From contig JAGVLS010000025.1 in assembly GCA_020054205.1 (NCBI GenBank), positions 1-64,000 on the forward strand: 64,000 bases of DNA, in the 5' to 3' direction. Below the pieces are notes generated by a model. That model was not told the origin of the DNA, searched no databases, and worked only from the letters and a program-made list of their open reading frames with translations. Source of the DNA: Candidatus Obscuribacterales bacterium (GTDB lineage Bacteria; Cyanobacteriota; Vampirovibrionia; Obscuribacterales; Obscuribacteraceae). Of the stretch, positions 1 to 8,121 are shown piece after piece. Numbering within the stretch: the stretch's first letter is position 1; each line of letters starts with the position of its first letter. Made by a program: the position numbers and the translations under genes.

Positions 1-57
1 AGTGTTTGATACCTAACTGACAAAATAGTTACAATCTGCCTTATAATCCAGGAAATT

Positions 58-150
58 CTTGCTTATTACAAGAGAGATAATTATGTCAAGATGTATTTAC
101 AATGTCATTCTTATCGCAAGTGCTTTAATTTTCTGCCTGGCTACTTTTGC
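58..150 (+). repeat. direct repeat, copy 1 (5' end of secreted paralogue gene)
   Basis: About 93 bases covering the ribosome binding site, start codon and signal-peptide coding region of the first small secreted gene. They are nearly identical to 1691-1783 at the second paralogue, with only a few substitutions. Similarity drops sharply further into the genes, which fits duplication followed by divergence or gene conversion of the 5' ends. Confidence 0.8.
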
Positions 151-532
151 TGAAGAGCAGAAAGCCAAGGTATCGATAAGCGATCCCGAGTGTCGATTCT
201 TTGGGCTTTCCAAGGAAGATATAAGCCATTTTTCAAGCAATCAAAAATTGCTATTCTATGAAGCCTTTAAAATGATCTCAAAAGGAAATTTGGCAAAAGC
301 AGCTGAAAAATTTAAAGAATTGTCTGGGCAGGTAAAGAACTTTGAAGTTGAATACAATTTAGGCTTGATATATGCAAAGCAAGGTGACTTGCAAGAAGCA
401 GAAGCTTCCTTGATTGAGTCTATAAAAATGTATTCCAAACAACGAGAAGCTTGGAAAATTTTGTGGAAAGTGCAGGAAGCACTAGGGAAACCAGAAGCAC
501 AGTCTACTAAGTTGCGCTTTCTGGAGATATAG
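83..532 (+). CDS. small exported protein with TPR-like helices
   Basis: I do not recognise a named family. The 149-residue product opens with a signal peptide (about residues 1-23, ending in the CLATFAEE region) and is otherwise helical. A repeat-like stretch (YNLGLIYAKQGDLQEAEASL) matches the tetratricopeptide consensus, so it may be a short TPR-type periplasmic protein. I chose the ATG at 83 over the upstream TTG at 59 because AGAGAG lies about 7 bases before it. A shorter paralogue at 1716-2069 shares the signal peptide and the same tail pattern. The 3' end abuts a convergent pseudogene at 533. Confidence 0.7.
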   Translation: MSRCIYNVILIASALIFCLATFAEEQKAKVSISDPECRFFGLSKEDISHFSSNQKLLFYEAFKMISKGNLAKAAEKFKELSGQVKNFEVEYNLGLIYAKQGDLQEAEASLIESIKMYSKQREAWKILWKVQEALGKPEAQSTKLRFLEI

Positions 533-1018
533 TCAATATTTGGGATTAGGATAGATAATAATATAGTTAAAGTTGTGTTCAAATACTGGGTCAAAGTCGT
601 TATATCTATATGTTGGTAGACTTCCAATAGCTTTTGCTTTGTTAGTTGAAATTACCAATGGACGATTTAAGCTAGCAGTTAATTCTGCTAATGGAGAAGC
701 TGCCATTCTGCGTTCATAGACTGAATTCAATGTGACAGTGCTGTATTTGTCTAGAATAAACTCTGTAGCTGCCTTACCAACAATCTCTGAACGTATATGT
801 TGACTGCCTACCCAAAATACAACTTTGTTGCCAGGGTTCTCTGTTAGGATTCGGTCAATATTATCTGCCATTATTTTATCGCGATCAATTTTTGGTAAAG
901 ATGGGTCAATAGGTTGAGGAGTATAGGAAACAATACTTGGTTGACGGTTTTGATTAGTATCTACAGCAATAATCTTAATGCTATTTTTTCTTGCTGATTC
1001 TAAATGGATGATTTCTTG
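533..1018 (-). pseudogene. 5'-truncated ChaN-like gene (haem-binding uptake family), remnant
   Basis: An open frame on the minus strand runs from a TAG at 1019-1021 to a TGA at 533-535. It has no start codon until an internal ATG at 871. The translated order (a SARKNSIKIIAVD segment, then MADNIDRILTENP, then NKVVFWVGSQHIRS) resembles the C-terminal half of ChaN/TIKI-type lipoproteins, where a conserved histidine follows a hydrophobic strand. The N-terminal half and signal peptide are missing. The homologous part begins exactly where Doc homology of the upstream gene stops (about 1000), so a deletion probably joined the two genes. The family call is by eye and moderate; the truncation is clearer. 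Confidence 0.5.
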
Positions 1019-1214
1019 CTATGTGAAATAAGTACGCCGCTGCCATTAAATAAATATCTTCATGCAGATATTGTCCACCAAATCCGGCTTGGGGTTGTGC
1101 TAAAGCAGACTGTAAGAGTCCTACATCTCGAACGCCAGCGCCACCTCCATATAATTCAATACGAGACACATGAATTTTTATTACCTCTAAAAGATCCAAA
1201 AACTCTGGCGTCAT
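981..1214 (-). pseudogene. doc: truncated death-on-curing (Doc) toxin
   Basis: The 77-residue product matches the N-terminal part of Doc/Fic-fold toxins: a GGGAGVRDVGLLQSALAQPQ segment, then FGG, then IARNHPF. In intact Doc proteins (about 125 residues) NHPF is followed by the DGNKRT loop that completes the Fic active site. Here the frame ends six residues after NHPF with unrelated sequence. The loss of that loop should remove kinase activity. The start overlaps the antitoxin stop by four bases (ATGA, 1211-1214), the usual coupling of toxin-antitoxin pairs. It is most likely dead, although a truncated product could still bind the antitoxin. Confidence 0.8.
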
Positions 1215-1444
1215 TTTTTAGCTAGGTTCTTAAAGGTCTTACTATATTTAGCATCAATTTTTGCAAGACTAGCTTGCAAGTTCTTTTGCTTCTTCGTGTC
1301 TCTTATAGGAGTAATCACTATTATATCTCCATCTGTTGTTAACTCTAACTGGGTTGTTTCAGGATCTATTTGAAGAATTTCCAGTATAGCCTTGTCCATT
1401 ACAAGAGCATGGCTATTTCCGTGTTTAATTAGTTTTTTTTGCAT
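1211..1444 (-). CDS. AbrB/MazE-type antitoxin
   Basis: This 77-residue protein has the swapped-hairpin AbrB signature near the N-terminus (LIKHGNSHALVMDKAILEIL, residues 5-24), which binds DNA as a dimer. A lysine-rich C-terminal tail would normally wrap the toxin. It is the first gene of the pair with doc. As this partner is truncated, the antitoxin appears to be an orphan; its frame is intact. An inverted repeat just upstream (1459-1486) is a natural place for autorepression. Confidence 0.8.
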   Translation of the reverse strand: MQKKLIKHGNSHALVMDKAILEILQIDPETTQLELTTDGDIIVITPIRDTKKQKNLQASLAKIDAKYSKTFKNLAKK

Positions 1445-1458
1445 AATTCAGTATACTT

Positions 1459-1486
1459 ATTGTAAACACTGTGTGTATACTACAAT
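1459..1486 (-). promoter_or_regulatory. inverted repeat, putative antitoxin operator
   Basis: Arms ATTGTA and TACAAT are separated by 16 bases, with further partial symmetry inside (ACAC/TGTT). The element sits 15 bases before the antitoxin start. AbrB-type antitoxins commonly repress their own promoter through such palindromes; binding here is inferred. Confidence 0.5.
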
Positions 1487-1690
1487 ATATACTAAAATAC
1501 TAGTGTTAAGCAATAGAAAACGGTCATAATATGAGTGTTTTTGACAACAAATAGCGCTATTTTAATGTAAATAATTATCATTAAAAGCTTACTTCAAATG
1601 CATAACATGAACTACAGCGAAACTCCACTACATCAAAAAGTAAACTACTCAAAATTTGATAAATTACAGAAAGAACGGCGCGCGCAAATC

Positions 1691-1783
1691 CTTGCTTATT
1701 ACAAGAGAGATAATTATGTCAAGATATATTTATAATGTCATTCTTATCGCAAGTGCTTTAATTTTCTGCCTACCTGTTTTTTC
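1691..1783 (+). repeat. direct repeat, copy 2 (5' end of secreted paralogue gene)
   Basis: This is the second copy of the 93-base segment found at 58-150, covering the ribosome binding site, start and signal peptide of the second paralogue. The remnant toxin-antitoxin genes lie between the two copies. Confidence 0.8.
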
Positions 1784-2069
1784 TGAAGAGCAGAAAACTA
1801 AAATATCAATAAAAGATCCTGAGTGCGGGTTCGAGTCACTATCTGTAGAAGATTACAGCCGTCTTTCAAAAGTTCAAAATTTGTTGTTTGACGAAGCTCT
1901 GAAATTGCTACAAAAGCGAGATTTAACAAAGGCAGAATTAGCTTTAAAACGAACAAAAAAGATTTATGGTCAGCACCGAGAATTATATAAAATTTTGTCT
2001 CAGGTACAAAATGCATTAGGTAAGAAAGATGAATCCGAGTCAAGTATGACTTACTATCTCCACTTATAA
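1716..2069 (+). CDS. small exported protein, paralogue of the gene at 83-532
   Basis: The 117-residue product has a signal peptide nearly identical to that of the gene at 83, followed by a diverged acidic segment and a helical C-terminus. A conserved pattern (YGQHRELYKILSQVQNALGK) corresponds to the last helices of the paralogue, which carries about 30 extra residues in the middle. I chose the ATG at 1716, preceded by AGAGAGA, over an upstream in-frame start at 1656. Function unknown; an exported TPR-like role is possible. The gene converges on the one ending at 2094. Confidence 0.7.
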   Translation: MSRYIYNVILIASALIFCLPVFSEEQKTKISIKDPECGFESLSVEDYSRLSKVQNLLFDEALKLLQKRDLTKAELALKRTKKIYGQHRELYKILSQVQNALGKKDESESSMTYYLHL

Positions 2070-2093
2070 ATTTTATACCTGCAGATATAGTAT

Positions 2094-2522
2094 CTAGTAT
2101 TTGAGATCGCTTAGCACATAATTAGAGAGAATCATTCTGCCATCGGTGTATCTTATGACCCAGCTTTCGTAACCTGTGAAATTAAATATTTGTAGTATCT
2201 TTGCCTCTGAAAATTTAAGAGTAAGATCGCCTGTTGTTTTATCAAGTTGTAACTCAACTAAATTTTGCTTGTCTAATTCTTCTATTATTTGTTCAATGGC
2301 ATTGATTGGAGCAGGAAGCCCGTACTGCTGTCTATGATCGAAGCTAGAGAGCACAGATTTCCCATCCTTGATTAAGCGCCAGTAGTCCGCTGTCAAATTC
2401 GTACCATCAGAAAAAGTAATCGATACTGTGGCATGTCCTTCCTCCAGATAAGCCTCAGGATCTGTTACGGTTATAAGTCCAGGTTTTACTGGTATTGGTG
2501 AAGAAGTTTCAGAATTAGGCAT
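2094..2522 (-). CDS. hypothetical protein translationally coupled to metE
   Basis: A 142-residue soluble protein from an ATG at 2522 that overlaps the metE stop codon by eight bases; a longer form from 2543 is possible. I do not recognise it with confidence. The first half has a strand-rich segment ending in DYWRLIKDG and SSFDHRQQYGLP. The second has TGDLTLKFSEAKILQIFNF followed by GYESWVIRYTDGR. That layout is reminiscent of small immunity-like or DUF6188-like proteins, but I cannot confirm a family. Because it follows metE directly, it is probably cotranscribed and so indirectly under the cobalamin riboswitch. Confidence 0.65.
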   Translation of the reverse strand: MPNSETSSPIPVKPGLITVTDPEAYLEEGHATVSITFSDGTNLTADYWRLIKDGKSVLSSFDHRQQYGLPAPINAIEQIIEELDKQNLVELQLDKTTGDLTLKFSEAKILQIFNFTGYESWVIRYTDGRMILSNYVLSDLKY

Positions 2523-4782
2523 TAGCAACTTTCTCTTTTGCATATTGTTTTCTCAATGCTCGTGCACATTCAATCATGGCTTTCAATGCTGGTTTTACCT
2601 CTTCCCATTTGCGGGTTTTTAGTCCGCAGTCTGGATTTACCCACAATTTTTCTTTAGGAATATATTTCAAGGCATTAACCATAAGTTCTTCCATTTCGCT
2701 TTCGTTTGGAATGCGAGGAGAATGTATGTCATATACACCTGGTCCAATATCATTTGGGTAAGAGAATTCTTTGAACGTTTGCAAAAGCTCCATGTTAGAA
2801 CGTGATGCTTCAATGGAAATGACATCAGCGTCCATGGCAGCAATTGATTTTATGATTTCATTGAATTCTGAATAACACATATGTGTGTGTATTTGGGTTT
2901 CGTCTTTTACGCCTGATGCAGACAGTCTGAAACATTTTACTGCCCAATCAAGATAATGATTCCAATCTTTTTTCTTAAGAGGCATTCCTTCGCGCAAGGC
3001 TGGTTCATCAATTTGAACTATAGCTAAGCCAGCTGATTCTAAGTCTACTACTTCATCTCTTAAAGCTAGAGCTAATTGTTTGCATGTAGTTTCGAGTGGT
3101 TGATCATCGCGAACAAATGACCATTTAAGGATAGTTACCGGTCCTGTCAACATGCCTTTCATTGGTTTTTTAGTTAAGCTCTGAGCGAATGTGGACCATT
3201 CTACTGTCATTGGTTTATCGCGATAAATGTCCCCAAATATTATTGGTGGTCTGACACAACGTGAGCCATAACTTTGTACCCAGCCATATTCGCTTACTAT
3301 AAAACCTTTTAGCTTTTGAGCAAAATATTCAACCATATCTGTACGTTCGAATTCACCGTGTACCAGAACATCCATTTGAATTTCTTCTTGAAATGAAATA
3401 GCATCCTTTATATCAGCTTTCATTTTATTTTCGTATTCGACTTGGCTAATCGAGCCAGCTTTTAAAGCTACTCGTGCTGCTCTAACTTCGCTTGTTTGAG
3501 GGAAAGAACCAATTGTTGTCGTTGGGAAAAGTGGCAAATTCAATTTTTTCTGTTGCAATGATCTGCGAATAGAAAAATTATTTTTACGCTTGTATGAATC
3601 TTCAGTTGTTGTTTGCAAACGTTCTTTGACGGCATCGTTGTGAATGAGTGTAGATGTTTTTCTTTGTTGAACGCTGGCATCGCTTTTAGAAAAATCAGCA
3701 TTTGCTTCTGTTAATAAGGCAATTTCTGCTATTTTTTGTTTAGCAAATGAAAGCCATGCTTTAGCTTCATTAGCTAGATTTTTTTCAGTATCTAAATCAA
3801 CTGGTACATGCAATAACGAACATGATGGTCCAATAATTACTCGTTCGCTTCCTAATTTATCTTCAATTTTTTTGAGCAATGTTTTGCTTTTAGATAAATC
3901 ATTCCGCCAGACATTGCGACCATCAACAATACCTGCTGATAAAGTCATATGAGAGGGAATTGCATTTAAAAGAGTATCTAATTCGTGAGCAGCTCTAGTT
4001 AAATCAACATGTAATCCTTGTATAGGTAACTTGGTTGCTAAAGAAAGATTATTTGCCAAGCTACCAAAGTAAGTTGTAAGCAATAATTTTGTTTTGCTGA
4101 TAGCTCTTGCTAATTTTTCATAGCTATTTTTATATATTTGTTCCATTTCTGAGTTTAAGTCGAGAACAAGGCAAGGCTCATCTATTTGTATCCATTCTGC
4201 CCCAACTTCATCCAAAGATTTCAATAACTGACAATAAACTTCAGTAAGCTGTTCTATATGAGCATTTATATCAACATGATTGCCATCTGTTTTGCTTAAT
4301 AGCAAAAATGACACAGGACCAAGAATTACCGGACGAGTTTTAATTCCTAAAGCTAAAGCTTCTTTGAATTCATTTAAAACTTTCTTTGCATTTAAACTAA
4401 ACTTTTGTTTGTGAGCAATTTCTGGCACTATATAGTGATAATTAGTGTCAAACCATTTAGTCATCTCCATAGCTTTAAGCGTTGATTTGCCTCGAGCCAT
4501 AGCAAAATAAGTATCAAATTCGTCGGCATTTAAATAACGCTCTGGAATAGCTCCTACCATAATGACTGTATCGAGCACATGATCATAAAATGAAAAATCA
4601 TTACATGGAATATGATTAATGCCAGCCTCTGCTTGCAATTTCCAATTTTGAGCACGAATATTTTTGCCTGTTTCTATTAATTCCTCTTGGCTAATTTTTT
4701 TGTTCCAAAAATTCTCCAATGCTTTTTTTAATTCACGCTTAGCACCTATTCTAGGAAAACCAAGATTTGAAGAAATTGCCAT
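2515..4782 (-). CDS. metE: cobalamin-independent methionine synthase
   Basis: MetE transfers the methyl group of 5-methyltetrahydropteroyl-triglutamate to homocysteine to make methionine, using zinc and no cobalamin. The 755-residue length matches the family (E. coli 753). The N-terminal domain starts with the typical NLGFPRIGAKRELKKALE. The C-terminal catalytic domain has TTTIGSFPQT, MLTGPVTIL, the zinc-ligand segment HTHMCYSEFN, IEASRSNMELL and the final zinc cysteine in NPDCGLKTRKW. Expression is very probably controlled by the upstream cobalamin riboswitch and terminator, so this enzyme would be made only when B12 is short. A small unknown gene overlaps its stop. Confidence 0.97.
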   Translation of the reverse strand: MAISSNLGFPRIGAKRELKKALENFWNKKISQEELIETGKNIRAQNWKLQAEAGINHIPCNDFSFYDHVLDTVIMVGAIPERYLNADEFDTYFAMARGKSTLKAMEMTKWFDTNYHYIVPEIAHKQKFSLNAKKVLNEFKEALALGIKTRPVILGPVSFLLLSKTDGNHVDINAHIEQLTEVYCQLLKSLDEVGAEWIQIDEPCLVLDLNSEMEQIYKNSYEKLARAISKTKLLLTTYFGSLANNLSLATKLPIQGLHVDLTRAAHELDTLLNAIPSHMTLSAGIVDGRNVWRNDLSKSKTLLKKIEDKLGSERVIIGPSCSLLHVPVDLDTEKNLANEAKAWLSFAKQKIAEIALLTEANADFSKSDASVQQRKTSTLIHNDAVKERLQTTTEDSYKRKNNFSIRRSLQQKKLNLPLFPTTTIGSFPQTSEVRAARVALKAGSISQVEYENKMKADIKDAISFQEEIQMDVLVHGEFERTDMVEYFAQKLKGFIVSEYGWVQSYGSRCVRPPIIFGDIYRDKPMTVEWSTFAQSLTKKPMKGMLTGPVTILKWSFVRDDQPLETTCKQLALALRDEVVDLESAGLAIVQIDEPALREGMPLKKKDWNHYLDWAVKCFRLSASGVKDETQIHTHMCYSEFNEIIKSIAAMDADVISIEASRSNMELLQTFKEFSYPNDIGPGVYDIHSPRIPNESEMEELMVNALKYIPKEKLWVNPDCGLKTRKWEEVKPALKAMIECARALRKQYAKEKVANA

Positions 4783-4812
4783 TATTGTGAAGCTCCTATA
4801 GCGAAATAGAAT

Positions 4813-4840
4813 AAAAAACTCCTAGTCTTAGAACCAGGAG
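4813..4840 (-). terminator. intrinsic terminator between riboswitch and metE
   Basis: On the minus strand an 8-bp stem (CTCCTGGT / ACTAGGAG, one G-T pair) with a six-base loop is followed by TTTTTT. It lies about 30 bases before the metE start and about 70 bases after the aptamer, the position of an expression platform for transcription attenuation. Confidence 0.85.
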
Positions 4841-4907
4841 AAATGCTTACTGACTGCAATCTATAATAACGCAGTTTTGGCATCTCTCTTTTCATCGAAG
4901 AGGATAT

Positions 4908-5018
4908 GGATTGTTGCTCAGAGCAGGCATTCTGGCTGAAAGCTTATGCTTATCACAGTTGCGGGACAGCGGCGGACTTAGACCACACTTTCCCTGCTTA
5001 AATTGACTATGTCAATCC
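4908..5018 (-). promoter_or_regulatory. cobalamin (B12) riboswitch aptamer
   Basis: On the minus strand, in order: closing-stem arm GGATTG (5018-5013), GCAGGGAA, the conserved CCCGCAACTGTGA (around 4965-4953), the B12-box-like AGCCAGAATGCCTGC (around 4937-4923) and the matching stem arm CAATCC (4913-4908). These blocks in this order define cobalamin riboswitches. The downstream gene, metE, is a known target class in which B12 represses the B12-independent enzyme. With the terminator at 4813-4840, control is probably by premature termination when adenosyl- or methylcobalamin binds. Confidence 0.93.
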
Positions 5019-5115
5019 AGAGCAAAGATTTGTTTTATTGTTTCCTCCTTGTATTTAGACAATTATAGAACCCTTTTGAAACAACAAGAAGCCAAGTGGG
5101 GTGTGTTTGATAACT

Positions 5116-5853
5116 TTATTTTGATCTCCAGTCGGCAGGAGCATCTAATTTATAACCATCAAATAAAAAACCACCAAATGGCTTTAAAATACTTTCGGCT
5201 AATTCAATGCATTCTTTTTGTTTAGCAGTAACAAAAAGTTTTTCAAATGCATTTTGAAATTGTTTAGCTAACAAAGGATCGGCTTGCTTTAATTTTCTTA
5301 TGATCATTTTTCCGGAAGCAGACCATAAATTATTGGCTCTAAAATAAAAATTGGCTAGTTCTTCAAACAAGCGTATACCAGTAGCTGTAAGCTCAGCCTG
5401 ATTTCGTGGCTCTTGCATATCATCTATCAAATCGGTAATAGCATATCTTTTCATTAATAATTCACGTTCGGTAAGAGGTTGTGGACCCTGTTGCAGTAGC
5501 GAATTAGCTAATGTTTTTAGTGATTGGGCAAACTCGCAGTCTATAGTTAATAGAACCCCTTCACTTACCATTTGTGGCAATGATGGCATTCCTGATTTGG
5601 CATCAACCTCATAAAAAAAATATTTCAGCGTTTCTAAATCATGGGCAAAAACTTCTACTGGCCAGTTTTTGTATACAAATGATTCTCGCCATGCATGATC
5701 TAATTTTTCATATACAACGACAATATCAAGATCTGAAAAAGCTGTGGCTTCGCCCCTAACTACAGAGCCAGCTAAAAACACGGACTTAGCATCAGAGTAT
5801 TGCTTTTGACAAATTTCTTTTGCTGCTGCAATTGCTTCAGTTTTGGAAGACAT
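5116..5853 (-). CDS. nucleotidyltransferase-domain protein
   Basis: The 245-residue protein carries the Pol-beta-like nucleotidyltransferase signature FLAGSVVRGEATAFSDLDIV (about residues 25-44): GS, then RGE, then SDLDIV with the two metal-binding aspartates. A third acidic position may lie in WPVEVFAHD. The C-terminal two thirds is helical, as in aminoglycoside or small-molecule nucleotidyltransferases. Substrate cannot be read from sequence. The gene stands apart from metE by the riboswitch leader; the small membrane protein gene upstream (5870-6109) is on the same strand with a 16-base gap, so the two may be cotranscribed. Confidence 0.75.
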   Translation of the reverse strand: MSSKTEAIAAAKEICQKQYSDAKSVFLAGSVVRGEATAFSDLDIVVVYEKLDHAWRESFVYKNWPVEVFAHDLETLKYFFYEVDAKSGMPSLPQMVSEGVLLTIDCEFAQSLKTLANSLLQQGPQPLTERELLMKRYAITDLIDDMQEPRNQAELTATGIRLFEELANFYFRANNLWSASGKMIIRKLKQADPLLAKQFQNAFEKLFVTAKQKECIELAESILKPFGGFLFDGYKLDAPADWRSK

Positions 5854-5869
5854 TCAATGATTCTAAAAA

Positions 5870-6109
5870 CTAATTAGAAAAATGTTTTTCGTCAGCGATA
5901 TAGCCAACACAAAGTCCAGCTAATCCACCAACAACAAATCCCCAAGCTGCACCAGCATCAAAACCATAATAAGGAGCGATAGCAACTGGCAGCGGCCAAT
6001 GATTGATAATTGCAAAAGAGGCAGCAACAACTACGGCACCACTGACTCCTAGCGTATACATGCCGCATAAAGGAAGGCTCATTTGGTTGTTGTCTTTTTT
6101 AGTTGCCAT
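5870..6109 (-). CDS. small two-helix membrane protein
   Basis: This 79-residue protein has two hydrophobic segments: LGVSGAVVVAASFAIINHW and a glycine-rich GAAWGFVVGGLAGLCVGYIA. A short polar head and tail flank them. The ATG at 6109 is preceded by GAGG at a good distance, so I prefer it to the one 12 bases upstream. The glycine spacing suggests tight helix packing. No family recognised. Confidence 0.6.
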   Translation of the reverse strand: MATKKDNNQMSLPLCGMYTLGVSGAVVVAASFAIINHWPLPVAIAPYYGFDAGAAWGFVVGGLAGLCVGYIADEKHFSN

Positions 6110-6207
6110 GAATAACCTCAAATACTACTAATAATAGATATAACGAAATAAGTATAACGAACGATAAGCAAAACTTTGATTATTGATAATAAAGCTGATT
6201 TAAAAAT

Positions 6208-6735
6208 TTATAGTAGAAAAGCCAGCCCGGCAGCAGTTTTAGCATCTTTAATTTTCTTATCTTTTACCATTTGCCAGGCTTCTTTAACTGTCACTATCAT
6301 GACATCCGTATGTTCATCTTCATCAAGGTTTTGCCCAACAAAATAAGTATCTTGTGCTAAGTGAAAAGATAAAAGCTCATCACAAAAACCAGGTGCTGAA
6401 TACATGCTCGTCAAATCTTTCCATATATTTGCTTTATAGCCTGTCTCTTCTTCTAATTCTCTTTGCGCTGCTAAATGTCTATCTTCACCTAAATTTAGAC
6501 GTCCAGCAGGTAATTCAATCAATTCTTCATCTACTGAATAACGATATTGCTTAATTAGGATTACTTTATCTGGTTCTGGCTGACAGACAATGACAACACC
6601 GCCATTATGTTCTATAACTTCTCTTGGGAATTGTTTGCCTTCATCGGAGCTTACTGTATCTAAACGAACGTTAAAGATAAGTCCTTTGTAGATTGATTTG
6701 CTGGCAATTGTTTGTTTTTTCGTAAATAGTACCAA
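6208..6735 (-). CDS. NUDIX hydrolase, ADP-ribose pyrophosphatase type
   Basis: A complete Nudix box is present: G, five residues, E, seven residues, then RELEEETGY (the GRLNLGEDRHLAAQRELEEE region). This coordinates the divalent metals that hydrolyse nucleoside-diphosphate derivatives. The upstream IYKGLIFNVRLDTV strand and the later SAPGFCDELLSFHLAQDT are typical of the ADP-ribose pyrophosphatase (NudF) subgroup. I place the start at a TTG (6735) because AGGAG lies eight bases before it; the ATG at 6768 lacks a comparable site. The product is about 175 residues. It probably recycles ADP-ribose. folC is divergent. Confidence 0.85.
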   Translation of the reverse strand: MVLFTKKQTIASKSIYKGLIFNVRLDTVSSDEGKQFPREVIEHNGGVVIVCQPEPDKVILIKQYRYSVDEELIELPAGRLNLGEDRHLAAQRELEEETGYKANIWKDLTSMYSAPGFCDELLSFHLAQDTYFVGQNLDEDEHTDVMIVTVKEAWQMVKDKKIKDAKTAAGLAFLL

Positions 6736-6801
6736 TGTAATTTCTCCTAACAGGTACAAAATATTCATTACTCAATTAAACTAAGTCTATAACTTTTAGC
6801 T

Positions 6802-8121
6802 ATGAATTACACAGAAGCAATTAGATTTATTGAAAATGTAAAGCCTGGCAAATCACCTTATGATTTGGGCCGGATGTCTGCTTTTATGGCATTGACGAAA
6901 AATATTCAAGATACATTCCCTACTATTCATGTAGCAGGTACCAATGGCAAAGGCTCAACAGTTGCCATGCTAGATTCGATTTTAAGGGCTATGGGACTAA
7001 AAGTTGGTAGATTTACTGGTCCCCATATATTGAATTGGAATGAGCGTTTTCACATTGATGGGCAGGCTATTAGTGACAATGAATTTTTAGAATTGTTTGA
7101 AGAAACTTTCCAATTGGCAAAACATTTTGAAAGCAAAAATCCACAATATGGACATACTATAAAATTTGAATATTTGACTGCCATGGCATTTTTGCTTTTT
7201 GCTAAGCATAAAGTTGATATAGCAATAATTGAAGTGGGTCTGGGGGGACGTTTAGATCCTACCAATGTATTATCTAAGCCACTTGCTTGTGCTATCACTA
7301 CCATAGATTTGGATCATACTCATATTTTAGGCAAAACAATTAAAGAAATTGCTTTTGACAAAGCTGGCATAATTAAAAATAACGTACCAGTTTTTATTGG
7401 GGCAAGTATGGAAGCAGTTAAAGAAATTACCATAGTGGCTAAAAGTAAAAATGCTCCACTTTGGCATTGCTCGCCACCTGATGGAGATATATTTGACTTA
7501 TCTGTGTTTCAACAAGCGCAACAATTTTCTGCTTTATCGGGTAGTTTTCAAATTTCAAATTCTTTAATTGCGTATACTTTATTGTCCTTCTTGGCTGAAG
7601 AGAAAAAAATTCCTCCCCTTAATTTAGAAATTCTTAGTCGAGGGTTTTCAGATGTATATTGGCCAGGGCGGATGCAATATATTGCATCCCATAATTTAAT
7701 TCTGGATGTTGCACATAACGCCTCTGGCGCTAAAGCTTTGCGTAAATCTTTAGATGAATTATTTCCCGAACATTCTTTTATTTTTGTTTTTGCGGCATTT
7801 GAAAGTAAAAATTATACTGAAATGATTTCTAATTTATTGAGTGAAAAAGATATGTTTTTTGTTTCTGGCATGGAAAATGAAAGACCATCGCATAGCTCCC
7901 AACAATTAGTTGATTTTGTGCAAAGTATAAATGGTAAAGCTTATGGTTTTTCGAACGTAAAACAAGCACTAGAAAATGCTTTTGCTCATAGAAAAAACAA
8001 TGAAATTATAGTAACTACAGGATCTTTTATTGCTGTAGCTGAAACTATGAAATTCTTGCATTGGCAAAGAGTGGAAGACGGTTTAGCATCTGAATTGATA
8101 TCTAGGTTAGTACCGGCATGA
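6802..8121 (+). CDS. folC: folylpolyglutamate synthase / dihydrofolate synthase
   Basis: FolC adds glutamate to dihydropteroate and to tetrahydrofolates, using ATP. The 439-residue protein has the Mur-ligase-type P-loop in HVAGTNGKGSTVAML (about residues 44-58), the folate loop GRFTGPHILNWNERF, the glycine-rich EVGLGGRLDPTNV and the C-terminal LDVAHNASGAKAL. Length is normal for the bifunctional enzyme. Polyglutamylated methyl-folate is the preferred substrate of MetE, encoded nearby. The next gene overlaps it by four bases (ATGA), so the two are likely cotranslated. Confidence 0.93.
   Translation: MNYTEAIRFIENVKPGKSPYDLGRMSAFMALTKNIQDTFPTIHVAGTNGKGSTVAMLDSILRAMGLKVGRFTGPHILNWNERFHIDGQAISDNEFLELFEETFQLAKHFESKNPQYGHTIKFEYLTAMAFLLFAKHKVDIAIIEVGLGGRLDPTNVLSKPLACAITTIDLDHTHILGKTIKEIAFDKAGIIKNNVPVFIGASMEAVKEITIVAKSKNAPLWHCSPPDGDIFDLSVFQQAQQFSALSGSFQISNSLIAYTLLSFLAEEKKIPPLNLEILSRGFSDVYWPGRMQYIASHNLILDVAHNASGAKALRKSLDELFPEHSFIFVFAAFESKNYTEMISNLLSEKDMFFVSGMENERPSHSSQQLVDFVQSINGKAYGFSNVKQALENAFAHRKNNEIIVTTGSFIAVAETMKFLHWQRVEDGLASELISRLVPA

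Noticed and set aside
1004-1225. Plus-strand frame opposite the Doc remnant
   Set aside because: It is the antisense of recognisable Doc sequence and has no ribosome binding site or family match.
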